A stretch of 64,000 nt of DNA from Candidatus Phosphoribacter baldrii (GTDB lineage Bacteria; Actinomycetota; Actinomycetes; Actinomycetales; Dermatophilaceae): positions 917,234 through 981,233 of the forward strand of contig JADIZV010000004.1 in assembly GCA_016704565.1 (NCBI GenBank). Direction: 5' to 3'. The translations under genes were made by a program, and so were the position numbers. This document shows positions 35,912 through 44,996 of the stretch, one piece after another. The notes below the pieces were generated by a model. That model saw only the letters and a list, made by a program, of their open reading frames with translations. It was not told the DNA's origin and ran no database searches. How positions within the stretch are numbered: position 1 is the first letter of the stretch; every line of letters starts with the position of its first letter.

Positions 35912-37419
35912 AGTTCGTCGGAGTAACGTCGTGCCCAACGGGCATCGCGCACACCTATATGGCCGCCGAGGCCCTGGAGCAGGCAGCCAAGGACGCCGGC
36001 CACGAGATGGTCGTCGAGACCCAGGGCTCGGCCGGGTCGGACCCGATCCCCCAGTCAGTCATCGACGCCGCTGACGCGGTGATCTTCGCCCACGACCTTC
36101 CGGTCAAGGACGCCCACCGCTTCGCTGGCAAACCGACGGTTGACGTCGGCGTCAAGCGGGCCATCAGCGACGGCCCGGCCCTGGTCGCCCAGGCGGTCGC
36201 CGCCGCTGCTGACTTCAAGGCCAACCCGGCCAAGGCCGCGGCCGCCGCTGCCGCAGCCCCGGTCGGTGGCCTGGCCACGAAGGTCGACTCCTCGGCCAGC
36301 CTCGGCACCCAGATCCGCCAGTGGCTGATGACCGGTGTCTCCTACATGATCCCGTTCGTCGCCGCAGGTGGCATCCTCATCGCCCTCGGCTTCATGCTCG
36401 CCCAGGTCGCCCTGGGTGAGAACGGCGCGATCGACATCACGAAGTACGACATCGTCGCCAAGGACGCTGCCTTCAGCATCATGGACAGCTTCAACCCGTT
36501 CAGCCTCACCATGTGGGCGGCCCTGCTGTTCCGCGTCGGTGTCGCCGCCTTCGGGTTCCTCGTCCCGGTCCTGTCCGGCTTCATCGCCTATGCGATCGCC
36601 GACCGGCCCGGCCTGGTCCCCGGCTTCGTCGGTGGCGCGCTGGCCGGCACGATGGGCGCCGGCTTCCTCGGTGGTCTGGTCACCGGCATCCTCGGCGGTC
36701 TGGTCGCTCGGTGGATCTCCCGCTGGAAGGTCGCCAAGGGTGTCCGCGGCGTCATGCCGGTCGTCGTCACCCCGCTGTTGTCGACACTCATCGTCGGCGG
36801 CCTGTTCGTCATCGTCCTCGGTCGTCCGATCAAGGCCCTCATGGAAGCCCTCACCAACGGCCTCAACGGTCTCGGCGTCGGCGGCGGTCTCGCCCTCGGC
36901 TTGGTCCTCGGCGCGATGATGGGCTTCGACCTGGGCGGTCCGGTGAACAAGGTGGCCTACACCTTCGCCACCACCGGCATCACCACCGCCGGGTTGGCCA
37001 CCAACGCACCGCAGTTCAAGATCATGGCGGCGGTCATGGCCGCCGGAATGGTCGCCCCGCTGGCCATGGCCCTGGCCACCACGCTGCGCCCCAAGCTCTT
37101 CACCGAGCCCGAGCAGGAAAACGGCCGCGCGGCCTGGCTGCTGGGTGCGTCGTTCATCTCTGAGGGTGCCATCCCGTTTGCCGCTGCCGACCCGGTGCGG
37201 ATCATCGCCTCCTCGGTGGTCGGTTCGGCGATCACCGGCGGCCTCGTCATGGCCTTCGGCGCCACCTCCCGCGCCCCCCACGGTGGCATCTGGGTGCTCC
37301 CGCTCATCGGCAACTTCCTGCTCTTTGTGCTCGCGCTCGCCATCGGCGTCGCGGTCACGGCCGGCATCGTCGTCGCCCTCAAGTCCCGCGACCACAGCCT
37401 CGCCGACGCGGCCGCGTGA
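35908..37419 (+). CDS. fruA: Fructose PTS EIIBC component
   Basis: A 503-residue membrane permease that imports fructose and phosphorylates it at C1. The EIIB domain (residues 1-100) has the phosphocysteine Cys9 in GVTSCPTGIAHTYMAAE; an alanine-rich linker follows (about 105-125), and the EIIC domain (about 135-500) has eight to ten helices starting MTGVSYMIPFVAAGG. The internal ISEGAIPF block is a family signature. It is fused BC, with EIIA separate. No CGGCATAC word occurs inside the gene, but an inverted pair follows it. Confidence 0.95.
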   Translation: MKFVGVTSCPTGIAHTYMAAEALEQAAKDAGHEMVVETQGSAGSDPIPQSVIDAADAVIFAHDLPVKDAHRFAGKPTVDVGVKRAISDGPALVAQAVAAAADFKANPAKAAAAAAAAPVGGLATKVDSSASLGTQIRQWLMTGVSYMIPFVAAGGILIALGFMLAQVALGENGAIDITKYDIVAKDAAFSIMDSFNPFSLTMWAALLFRVGVAAFGFLVPVLSGFIAYAIADRPGLVPGFVGGALAGTMGAGFLGGLVTGILGGLVARWISRWKVAKGVRGVMPVVVTPLLSTLIVGGLFVIVLGRPIKALMEALTNGLNGLGVGGGLALGLVLGAMMGFDLGGPVNKVAYTFATTGITTAGLATNAPQFKIMAAVMAAGMVAPLAMALATTLRPKLFTEPEQENGRAAWLLGASFISEGAIPFAAADPVRIIASSVVGSAITGGLVMAFGATSRAPHGGIWVLPLIGNFLLFVLALAIGVAVTAGIVVALKSRDHSLADAAA

Positions 37420-37447
37420 CCTTCGGCCACCAGGCCACCGCTCGACC

Positions 37448-37497
37448 CGGTATGCCGTGTGGCGCGGGCCCCCGCGTCCGCGCCACACGGCATACCG
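37448..37497. terminator. 20-bp perfect hairpin between fruA and ptsH, carrying an inverted pair of the recurrent word
   Basis: A perfect 20-bp stem (37448-37467 with 37478-37497) encloses a 10-base loop. Each arm begins or ends with the CGGTATGCCG/CGGCATACCG word. It sits 28 bp after the fruA stop and 41 bp before ptsH, so it probably limits read-through and separates EIIBC from HPr expression, or protects mRNA. Confidence 0.8.
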
Positions 37498-37538
37498 CCC
37501 CGCAACCCCCCGCAACACCCCGCGAAAGGACACCCGTC

Positions 37539-37808
37539 ATGGCCACCCGTACCGTCACCATCGCCTCCTCCGTCGGTCTGCACGCCCGCCCGGCTTCGTT
37601 GTTCGTCCAGGCCGCCAACGCGACCGGGCTGGACATCGAGATCGGCCGTGCGGGTGAGGACTTCGTCGACGCGACGAGCATCCTGGGCGTCATGGCCCTG
37701 GGCGCCAAGCACGGCGAGGAGATCACGCTGACGGCTGAGGGCGAGGGGGCCGAGGAAGCCCTCGACTCGCTCGTCGCGCTGCTCTCCCGCGACCTCGACG
37801 CAGAGTGA
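37539..37808 (+). CDS. ptsH: Phosphocarrier protein HPr
   Basis: The 89-residue general PTS carrier passes phosphate from EI to EIIA proteins. The active-site histidine is His15 in GLHARPAS. The regulatory-site region DATSILGVMALG is present, with a serine at 47 (and threonine at 46). I chose the ATG at 37539, preceded by GAAAGGA. It is followed after four bases by ptsI. HPr genes in the same cluster as a sugar-specific PTS are less common in actinobacteria than stand-alone ones. Confidence 0.95.
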   Translation: MATRTVTIASSVGLHARPASLFVQAANATGLDIEIGRAGEDFVDATSILGVMALGAKHGEEITLTAEGEGAEEALDSLVALLSRDLDAE

Positions 37809-37812
37809 TCTG

Positions 37813-39490
37813 ATGACCGAGTCCACGAGGGGCATCGGCGTCAGTCCGGGCGCAGCGGTGGGCCCGGTCGTCCAGGTGCGCCCCCCGGTGCGCCCGCCGG
37901 ACAACGAGCCAGCCACGACCGACGCCACCGCCGAACACGTCCGGGTCAAGGCCGTCTTCGAGTCGGTTGCCATAACGCTGGAGGAGCGTGCGGCTGCGGC
38001 CGACGAGACTGCCCAACAGATCCTCACCGCCACGGCGCTCATCGCGCGCGACAAGGGGCTGCAGAAGGCGATCGGCAAGCACCTCGCCGCCGGACAGGGC
38101 CCCACCACCGCGGTCACCGCGGCCGTCGAGGAGTATGCCGCGCAGTTCGAAGCGCTTGGCGGCTACTTCGCCGAACGGGTCACCGACCTCAAAGACGTCC
38201 GCAACCGGGCCGTTGCCCGGCTACTCGGACACGAAGACCCCGGGGTTCCGGACTTTCACGTCCCGAGCGTCATCGTCGCCCACGACCTCGCCCCGGCCGA
38301 GACCGCGACGCTCAACCCGGCCATGGTTCGGGCCATCGTCACCGAGGCGGGCGGGCGCACCAGCCACACCGCCATCCTCGCCGCCCAGATGGGGATCCCC
38401 GCAGTCGTTCAGTTCGCCGGGGCCACAGCGATCCCAGCGGGCACGATCGTGGCGGTCGACGGCGACTCGGGTGAGGTGACTCTCGACCCAAGCGAGGACT
38501 ATCAGCGCGAGTTGGTCGGCAAACGCGAGCGCCGCCGGTCCGCGTTGGCCGGGTCAGCGGGACCCGGCCGGACCCGCGACGGGCACCCCATCGCCTTGTT
38601 GGCAAACATCGGCGGCGTCGATGACGCGGTCTCTGCGGCAGCGCAGGACCTCGAAGGGGTCGGCCTGTTCCGGACCGAGTTCGTCTTCCTCAGCCGGGAC
38701 ACCGCGCCGACGCTGGCGGAGCAGACCGAGATCTACACCAAAGTGTTCGAACCGTTCGGGACGCGTCGGGTCGTCGTTCGGACCTTGGACGCAGGAGCCG
38801 ACAAACCCCTGGCCTTCGCCGACCTCGGGCCGGAGGAGAACCCCGCGCTCGGCAAGCGCGGGTTGCGGTTGTCGGCGCTGCGCCAGGACTTGCTGGACAC
38901 CCAGCTCGAAGCCCTCGGCCGGGCCGCCAAGGCCACGCTGGCCGAGGTCAAGGTGATGGCACCGATGGTGGCCACCCCCCGAAGAAGCCGCCTGGTTCGC
39001 CCGGCGGGTGCGCGAGAACGGCCTCCCCAGTGTCGGGGTGATGATCGAGGTGCCCGGAGCGGCCCTGTTGGCCAGCCACGTGTTGGCCGAGGTCGACTTC
39101 GGGTCGCTCGGCACCAACGACTTGGCTCAGTACACGATGGCCGCCGACCGGATGGAGGGCGAGCTGTCCGATCTGCTCGACCCCTGGCAGCCGGCCGTGC
39201 TCAAGGTCATCGGACACGCCTGCGACGGTGCCCGGGTCGCTGGCAAGCCGATCGGTGTCTGCGGCGAGGCCGGTGGCGATCCGCTGCTGGCGCTGGTCCT
39301 GGCGGGACTCGGCGTCGGCAGCCTGTCGATGGCCCCATCCAAGGTGTCGATCGTGCGGCTCGCGTTGTCGTTGCACGACCTGGCGACCTGCCACGGCATG
39401 GCGACGGCCGCGTTGGACGCTCGGACCGCAACCGACGCCCGGGAGGCCGTCGTCGCGCTCGCTCACGACGACCTCGTCGCCCTGCTGTAG
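37813..39490 (+). CDS. ptsI: PTS enzyme I (frameshifted in a C6 run)
   Basis: EI transfers phosphate from PEP to HPr. The N-terminal half has the active histidine in GGRTSHTAILAAQMGIP near residue 184, and LFRTEFVFLSRD and the C-terminal GEAGGDP match the PEP-binding half. The frame breaks at a run of six C (38975-38980) at MVATP; removing one C reads TPEEAAWFARRVREN and continues to a stop at 39490, giving 558 residues, the normal length. A sequencing error is the simplest explanation, though phase variation at the homopolymer cannot be ruled out from sequence alone. GTG-free ATG start at 37813. Confidence 0.9.
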
Positions 39491-39519
39491 TCCCTGACCC
39501 GCGGCCTGCGCTCCCGCCA

Positions 39520-39576
39520 CCCTCAGCCCACCCAGAAACCCTCAGCCCACCCAGAAACCCTCACCCCACCCAGAAA
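39520..39576. repeat. 19-bp tandem repeat, three copies
   Basis: CCCTCAGCCCACCCAGAAA is repeated at 39520-39538, 39539-39557 and 39558-39576 (third copy has one change). It follows the ptsI stop and directly precedes a hairpin. Confidence 0.9.
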
Positions 39577-39578
39577 CC

Positions 39579-39615
39579 CTGAGGCACTGCTCACTCTCAG
39601 TGAGCAGTGCCTCAG
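39579..39615. terminator. Bidirectional terminator, 17-bp perfect stem
   Basis: CTGAGGCACTGCTCACT (39579-39595) pairs with AGTGAGCAGTGCCTCAG (39599-39615) around a CTC loop. It lies between the converging ptsI and the flavoprotein gene. The short loop and long stem make this the clearest intrinsic terminator in the window. Confidence 0.9.
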
Positions 39616-39679
39616 CGTCTCGCTACCCCCACACCCCGAACACCCGCTCCGACAGGCCCGCAGGAGGATCGAGTCGACC

Positions 39680-41350
39680 TCAACGGACCAGCTTGCCCGG
39701 GTTGAGGATCCCCGTCGGGTCGAGGGTGTCCTTGACGGCGCGCAACACCCGCATCCCCAGCTCGCCGACCTCGGCGGCCAGCCCGTCGACGTGATCGGTG
39801 CCCACGGCGTGGTGATGGGTCACCGTCCCGCCGCCCGCCACGATGGCCGCGGTTGCCGCGGTCTTGACCGCACGCCACTGAGCCAACGGATCGGCCGCCT
39901 CCGGAGCAACGACCGTGAAATACAGCGAGGCCCCCGTCGGATAGACATGTGAGACGTGGCACTGGACGATGACCGGCACCCCCTGATCCGCTGACACCGC
40001 ACGGATCGCTGCGGCGACTCGGTCATGCAGGGCAACGAGATTGGCCCACGACGTCGCCGTCTCCAAGGTCTCGACGAGCACGCCGTGTCCCATGAGCTCG
40101 TCTCGCAGGTATGGCCCGGAGAACCGGCCCTTCTCCCACGCATGGGCGATCGCGGACGGCATACGGACGGCTCCGGCGCGCCGCAGGACTTCCCATGAAG
40201 CCGCCTTGCGCTCCCGCAGTGTCCGCGCGTCGTTGCCCTCCCAGAGCAGCACGACCAGGCACGCGGCGGGCAGCCGCCGTGCCTTCGTGTAGGCAGCGAG
40301 TGCCTGGCCCGCGCGCCCGGCCAGGCCGAGGCTTACGCGGGTCTCGTCGGGGTCGGACAGGCGCACGACATCAGGTCGGATCCCGTGCGGCAAGTCCTGG
40401 GCCAGGGAGCGCAAGCCCTCGACCGCCTCGCCGAACGAGGGGAAGGCCAGCGCCGCGTATGCCGTCTGGCTGGGCATCGGCGCGACTGCCATGGTCACCT
40501 CGGTGATGATCCCGAGCGCCCCCTCGCTCCCGACGACGAGGTCGAGCAGTCGAGGCCCGGCCGCACTGGCCGGGGCCCGCATGTCCAACCGCAGGGTTCC
40601 TTCAGTCGTCGCCAACGTGGCTCCGAGGACGAGCTCGTCGATCCGGCCATACCCGGTCGATGCCTGACCCGCGGACCGCGTCGCGACATAGCCACCGATG
40701 GTCGCTTCCTGGTGGCTCTGCGGGTAGTGGCCGAGGGTGAACCCGTGCGGTCGCAACGCACCCTCCACGTCCGGACCGCGCATCCCCGGCTGGAAGACCG
40801 CCGTCCGCGAGACCGGGTCGATCGACAGCATCCGGTTGAGCCGACGCAGGTCGATCGACACCGCCGCTGCGAACGGCCCGGGCGAACCCGTCACTCCCCC
40901 AACGACACTCGTGCCCCCGCCGAAGGGGACGACGGCGAGGCGACGATCACGGCATACCGACAGCAGTTGCTCGATCTCGGTCGCGTCCGCGGGGGTGACC
41001 ACGACGTCCGGTGCGTCCGCGGCGTCCCCGTCGCGCAACCGGCGCAAGTCGAGGTAGGACTTCCCGGCCGCGTGCTCCACCCGGGCGAGCCGGTCAGTGT
41101 GCACGTATGCCGTGCCGACCACCGCGCGTAACGCGGCGAGATCGTCCGGCGCGAGCCGGCTCTCGGGGAGGCGGACATCCTCAAGAGCGACCGGGCGGGT
41201 GGGCTGGGGACGGCGGGTCACCCCGAGCTCACGGCGCAGCATCGTCCAGGACCGGTCCGGGAGCGGGTGAGCGTCGGCCGGATCGCCCCACCCGTGCCAC
41301 GGAGAACGGGAGATCGTGCGGGTGAGGGCGTCCTGGGCTGCCGAGGTCAT
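39680..41350 (-). CDS. FAD-binding oxidase, alkyl-dihydroxyacetonephosphate synthase-like
   Basis: A 556-residue flavoprotein of the FAD-linked oxidase C-terminal family, most like AGPS (which exchanges the acyl group of acyl-DHAP for a fatty alcohol, starting ether lipids). FAD-binding features: VVPFGGGTSVVGGV, DLRRLNRMLSIDPVSRTA and GHYPQSHQEATIGGYVATRSAGQASTGYG in pieces; the C-terminal half has THHHAVGTDH and ends DPTGILNPGKL. I chose the ATG at 41350. It is divergent from tetR-glpD, the order I recall for Rv2251-Rv2250c-Rv2249c in M. tuberculosis. DHAP-derived substrates link it to GlpD. Actual ether-lipid synthesis is not proven. Confidence 0.85.
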   Translation of the reverse strand: MTSAAQDALTRTISRSPWHGWGDPADAHPLPDRSWTMLRRELGVTRRPQPTRPVALEDVRLPESRLAPDDLAALRAVVGTAYVHTDRLARVEHAAGKSYLDLRRLRDGDAADAPDVVVTPADATEIEQLLSVCRDRRLAVVPFGGGTSVVGGVTGSPGPFAAAVSIDLRRLNRMLSIDPVSRTAVFQPGMRGPDVEGALRPHGFTLGHYPQSHQEATIGGYVATRSAGQASTGYGRIDELVLGATLATTEGTLRLDMRAPASAAGPRLLDLVVGSEGALGIITEVTMAVAPMPSQTAYAALAFPSFGEAVEGLRSLAQDLPHGIRPDVVRLSDPDETRVSLGLAGRAGQALAAYTKARRLPAACLVVLLWEGNDARTLRERKAASWEVLRRAGAVRMPSAIAHAWEKGRFSGPYLRDELMGHGVLVETLETATSWANLVALHDRVAAAIRAVSADQGVPVIVQCHVSHVYPTGASLYFTVVAPEAADPLAQWRAVKTAATAAIVAGGGTVTHHHAVGTDHVDGLAAEVGELGMRVLRAVKDTLDPTGILNPGKLVR

Positions 41351-41351
41351 G

Positions 41352-41378
41352 TGAAACATTGTTACACGGATTGTTTCA
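41352..41378. promoter_or_regulatory. Palindromic operator between flavoprotein gene and tetR
   Basis: TGAAACA (41352-41358) and TGTTTCA (41372-41378) form an exact inverted pair with 13 bases between, 27 bp in all, AT-rich against a GC-rich background. It abuts the flavoprotein start codon and lies 37 bp before the tetR start, so one site could control both directions; the TetR protein encoded next to it is the likely binder. Confidence 0.75.
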
Positions 41379-41415
41379 ATTGCGATATGGTGATGGGCAG
41401 TTCACAGGAGGCCTG

Positions 41416-42114
41416 ATGACCCACTCCCCCGACCAGATCCACGTCGCCCGAAACGGCGCCGGAAACACCGGCGGCACGGATCGGCCACTGGACGACGATC
41501 TCGTCGCCGCCGTCGTCGCCGAAGTCCGGGACTACGGCGTCCGCCGCGCAACTGCCAGCTCCATCGCGACGCGCGCGGGGGTCTCCCGGGTGACCCTCTA
41601 CCGGCGCGGTGGAAGCGTGCGCAGCCTCGTGCTCGACGCCTTGTCCGCCGAGTTCGCCCGGGTGCTCGGTGAGGCCGCCGCAACCACCAGCGGGGTCACA
41701 GCCCGCGAGCGTCTGGTGGACCTCTGTCTGCGGGCGGTCGACGTGCTGGCCCACGATCCCCTCGTCGAGGCGCTGCTGCGCCACGATCCTGAACTGCTGC
41801 TGCCCTATCTCGTCGATCGGCCCGGCCAGAGCCAGCTCAACGCGGCCCGGCTCATCGAGGCCGGGCTCGCGGCCGGTCACGCTGACGCTTCGATCCGGGA
41901 GCTGGACGGGCACGTGGCCGCGACCACGATCTTGCACGCACTCACACCATTCGTCGTGTCGGCCCGGCTCGTCGAGAGCCAGGCCGACGTGACCGCCGTG
42001 CACACCGAGCTGGCCACCATGCTGGACGGCTACCTCCGTCCAACCGGAGCCCCGGCACCTCCCGAGACACCGCGAGCACACGCAACAGCTCGCCCCGCCA
42101 GGGGCACGCGATGA
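41416..42114 (+). CDS. TetR-family regulator
   Basis: A 232-residue repressor. The helix-turn-helix is at residues ~30-80 (AVVAEVRDYGVRRATASSIATRAGVSRVTLYRRGG in pieces); the C-terminal ligand domain is variable, as usual. ATG at 41416 has CAGGAGG seven bases upstream; the longer frame from 41359 would start inside the operator. Its stop overlaps glpD (ATGA). It probably represses glpD and the divergent flavoprotein gene, with a lipid- or glycerol-derived ligand; ligand is inference. Confidence 0.9.
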   Translation: MTHSPDQIHVARNGAGNTGGTDRPLDDDLVAAVVAEVRDYGVRRATASSIATRAGVSRVTLYRRGGSVRSLVLDALSAEFARVLGEAAATTSGVTARERLVDLCLRAVDVLAHDPLVEALLRHDPELLLPYLVDRPGQSQLNAARLIEAGLAAGHADASIRELDGHVAATTILHALTPFVVSARLVESQADVTAVHTELATMLDGYLRPTGAPAPPETPRAHATARPARGTR

Positions 42115-43718
42115 CGCGGACCGGGCCGGACGGCATACGGGCCACCCTCGACCGGGCCACGCGCGAACGGGCCCTGCACCGGCTGGCGGAACGGCGCTAC
42201 GACGTCCTCGTCGTCGGGGGCGGCGTCACCGGCGCCGGCGTTGCCCTCGACGCGGCCTCCCGCGGCCTGCGCACGGCGCTCGTCGAACGGGTGGATCTCG
42301 CGGCGGGCACCAGCCGGTGGAGCTCGAAACTCGTCCACGGTGGTCTGCGCTACCTCGCCAAGGGCGACCTGCCGATTGCCTGGGAGTCGGCCCACGAACG
42401 CCATGCCCTGACCACCACCATCGCCGCGCACCTCATCCGGCCGCTCGCAACGATCGTGCCGCTCGACGACAACACCGGACCGTGGCTGGGGGCGCTCACC
42501 GAGACCGGCATCCGCCTGGCCGACCTGCTGCGGGTCGGTTCCCGCACCCCGCGGACGGTCCTACCGCCCCCGCTACGGGTCAGCGCGGAGGCCGCGCTCC
42601 TGCACGCCCCGGGCCTGCGCCGCGAGGGTCTGCGCGGCGGCATCGTCTACTGGGACGCCGCTCTTGAGGACGACGCCCGGCTTGTCGTCGCCCTGGCCCG
42701 GACGGCCGCGGCATACGGGGCGGACATCGTGACCCATTGCAGCGCAAGCCAACTCACCGACACGACCGCGATGCTCACCGACGAGCTGACCGGCGCGACG
42801 CTCTCCGTGCAGGCAGCCGTCGTCGTCAACGCAACCGGCGTCTGGGCCGGCGAGCACGAGCCAAGCGTCCGCATCCGTCCCAGTCGCGGGTCACACCTCG
42901 TCGTCCGCTCGGCCGCACTCGGCGAGCCGCGGGCGATGATGACCGCGCCGGTGCCTGGACACTTCGGCCGGTTTGTCTTCGCTGTCCCCCACCCCGACGG
43001 TCTGGTCCACATCGGCCTCACCGACGAGCCCGCCGACGGGGTCGACGGGCTGGCACCGGAGGTCCCCCAGGCGGACGAGACGTTCCTGCTGGAGACGATG
43101 AGCCTGGCCCTGGAACGCCCGATCACCTCGGCCGATGTCGTGGGCCGGTTCGCCGGCCTGCGCCCCCTGGTCGCCTCCGCGAAAGACTCGCAGGACACGG
43201 CCGACGCGTCGCGCGTCCACCTCCTCGTCGACGATCCCGGGCTCCCGGTGTCGATCATCGGCGGCAAGCTCACGACCTACCGTCGGATGGCGCAAGACAC
43301 CGTCGATGCCGTATGCCGTCGCCTCACCATCGCGCGCCCCTGCCGGACCGCGTCGCTTCCGCTCGTGGGTGCCGCCGACCCGGCAACGCTGCGGCACGTC
43401 CCCGCCCCGGCCCGGTTGGTCCGCCGCTATGGGACCGAGGCCCCGCAGGTCGCCGCCCTGGCCGACCGGTTCGGCCCCTGGCTCGCCGATCCTGTTGCGC
43501 CGGGCTGCCCGACCCTCGGGGTCGAACTGCTCCACGGGGTGCTCGCGGAGGGCGCGATCACGGTCGACGACCTGCTCACCCGACGCACCCGGGTGTCCAT
43601 GGTCGAGGCCGACCTAGCGCCGGCCATCCCGGTCGCCGAGCGGGTGCTCGCGCTCGGCGCAACGATCCCGACCCGGCTCGCGCGGGAGGTCACCGCGCGG
43701 CATACCGTGGGGGCGTGA
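42111..43718 (+). CDS. glpD: Glycerol-3-phosphate dehydrogenase/oxidase
   Basis: A 535-residue membrane-associated FAD enzyme oxidising glycerol 3-phosphate to DHAP and reducing quinone. The FAD loop VLVVGGGVTGAG is at residues 33-43, the SRWSSKLVHGGLRYL block near 68-82, and IIGGKLTTYRRMA near 380-392 are all GlpD hallmarks. It overlaps tetR at the start and the CoA-transferase-type gene at the end (GTGA). Together with the divergent AGPS-like gene, it centres on DHAP/G3P metabolism. The word GGCATAC near its 5' end (42132) forces an ATA codon (DGIRA). Confidence 0.96.
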   Translation: MTRTGPDGIRATLDRATRERALHRLAERRYDVLVVGGGVTGAGVALDAASRGLRTALVERVDLAAGTSRWSSKLVHGGLRYLAKGDLPIAWESAHERHALTTTIAAHLIRPLATIVPLDDNTGPWLGALTETGIRLADLLRVGSRTPRTVLPPPLRVSAEAALLHAPGLRREGLRGGIVYWDAALEDDARLVVALARTAAAYGADIVTHCSASQLTDTTAMLTDELTGATLSVQAAVVVNATGVWAGEHEPSVRIRPSRGSHLVVRSAALGEPRAMMTAPVPGHFGRFVFAVPHPDGLVHIGLTDEPADGVDGLAPEVPQADETFLLETMSLALERPITSADVVGRFAGLRPLVASAKDSQDTADASRVHLLVDDPGLPVSIIGGKLTTYRRMAQDTVDAVCRRLTIARPCRTASLPLVGAADPATLRHVPAPARLVRRYGTEAPQVAALADRFGPWLADPVAPGCPTLGVELLHGVLAEGAITVDDLLTRRTRVSMVEADLAPAIPVAERVLALGATIPTRLAREVTARHTVGA

Positions 43719-44908
43719 CCACAGCGCCAGCCGTCGGCCCGCTCGCGGGCGTCCGGATCATCGAGCTCGCGGGCATCGGCCCCGGGCCGTTCGCAGGGAT
43801 GGTGCTCGCCGACCTCGGCGCCGATGTCATCGGCATCGACCGGCCGGGGGGCGGTGGACCCTTCGACCTGCCGGTCCTGCGCCGCGGGCGTCGGTCGATC
43901 GCCGTCGACCTCAAGTCCGACGGCGGGCGCGACGTGGTGCTGGACCTTGTCGCGAGCGCCGACGCGCTCATCGAGCCTTATCGGCCGGGGGTCATGGAGC
44001 GGCTCGGCCTCGGCCCCGAGGTCGCCCTCGCGCGCAACCCGCGGCTGGTCTACGCGCGGATGACCGGATGGGGGCAGCACGGACCCCAGGCCCGGTATGC
44101 CGGTCACGACCTCACCTACACCGCGACCGCCGGCATCCTCTCCAGCGTGGCACGGGACCCCCGCGACGGCAGCATCCCCCGGCCGGTGCTCCCTGGGCCT
44201 TACCTCGGGGATGTCGCCGGAGGGGCCCTGTTGCTCGTCGCCGGGCTCCTCGCCGCCCTGCACTCCGCGGGGCGCACCGGGGTCGGCCAGGTGATCGACG
44301 CAGCAATCACGGACGGCGCCTGCTACCTCACGACCTTCACCCACGCGCTGCGGTTGAGTGGCATGTGGGACGGTCTGCCCGGCCACAACGTGCTCGACAC
44401 TGGTGCGCCCTTCTATGAGGTCTACGAGTGCGCCGACGGACGGCACCTGGCCGTCGGACCGTTGGAGCCGCAGTTCTACGACGAGTTGCTGCGCCTGCTC
44501 AGTGAGCATGTCGGTCTGGACCTGGGCCCGGACGATCCTCGTCGGCCTGAGCACCGGCTCGACAACCGCCGCTGGCCGGAGGCAAAAGTCTTGTGGGAGC
44601 AGTTCTTCCACACCCGGACCCGGGACGAGTGGTGCGCCTTCCTTGAGCACACCGATGCCTGCGTGTCGCCGGTCCTGTCCCTGGACGAGGCGTCGACGCA
44701 CGCCCACCTGGCCGCGCGGGCGGCATACCGGCCGGTGGGAGGTGACCACGGGCCGACCTTGCCGGTGCCCGCTCCCCGCTTTTCGGGGACCCCGACGCAG
44801 ACCCGACCGTCCCCGACGCCGGGCGAACACACTGACGAGGTGCTGACCGAGCTCGGCTACCACCCGGCGCGCATCGCGACGCTTCGCAGCAACGCGTCGG
44901 TGGCCTGA
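43715..44908 (+). CDS. mcr: Alpha-methylacyl-CoA racemase (CaiB/BaiF family)
   Basis: A 397-residue member of the CaiB/BaiF family. It starts with LAGVRIIELAGIGPGPFAGMVLADLGADVI, typical of alpha-methylacyl-CoA racemases, and the catalytic residues known from mycobacterial MCR are visible: a histidine in YAGHDLTY near residue 127, an aspartate in YLGDVAGG near 167, and a glutamate in APFYEVYE near 233. The enzyme interconverts 2R and 2S methyl-branched acyl-CoAs before beta-oxidation. GTG start at 43715 overlaps the glpD stop; a longer frame from 42737 is glpD antisense-frame noise. It is the last gene of the tetR-glpD-mcr operon. Confidence 0.88.
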   Translation: MTTAPAVGPLAGVRIIELAGIGPGPFAGMVLADLGADVIGIDRPGGGGPFDLPVLRRGRRSIAVDLKSDGGRDVVLDLVASADALIEPYRPGVMERLGLGPEVALARNPRLVYARMTGWGQHGPQARYAGHDLTYTATAGILSSVARDPRDGSIPRPVLPGPYLGDVAGGALLLVAGLLAALHSAGRTGVGQVIDAAITDGACYLTTFTHALRLSGMWDGLPGHNVLDTGAPFYEVYECADGRHLAVGPLEPQFYDELLRLLSEHVGLDLGPDDPRRPEHRLDNRRWPEAKVLWEQFFHTRTRDEWCAFLEHTDACVSPVLSLDEASTHAHLAARAAYRPVGGDHGPTLPVPAPRFSGTPTQTRPSPTPGEHTDEVLTELGYHPARIATLRSNASVA

Positions 44909-44996
44909 GGGTCGTTTCGCAGTCAACGTCCTACGATGGGAGCAGGCGCCGTGGCCCCCACGGCGGACGTGGATTCAAGGGCCTGGTGACCACCCC

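Noticed and set aside
44909..44996. A riboswitch or leader peptide ahead of korA
   Set aside because: Only 88 bp, with a possible -10 but no recognisable aptamer fold or short reading frame.
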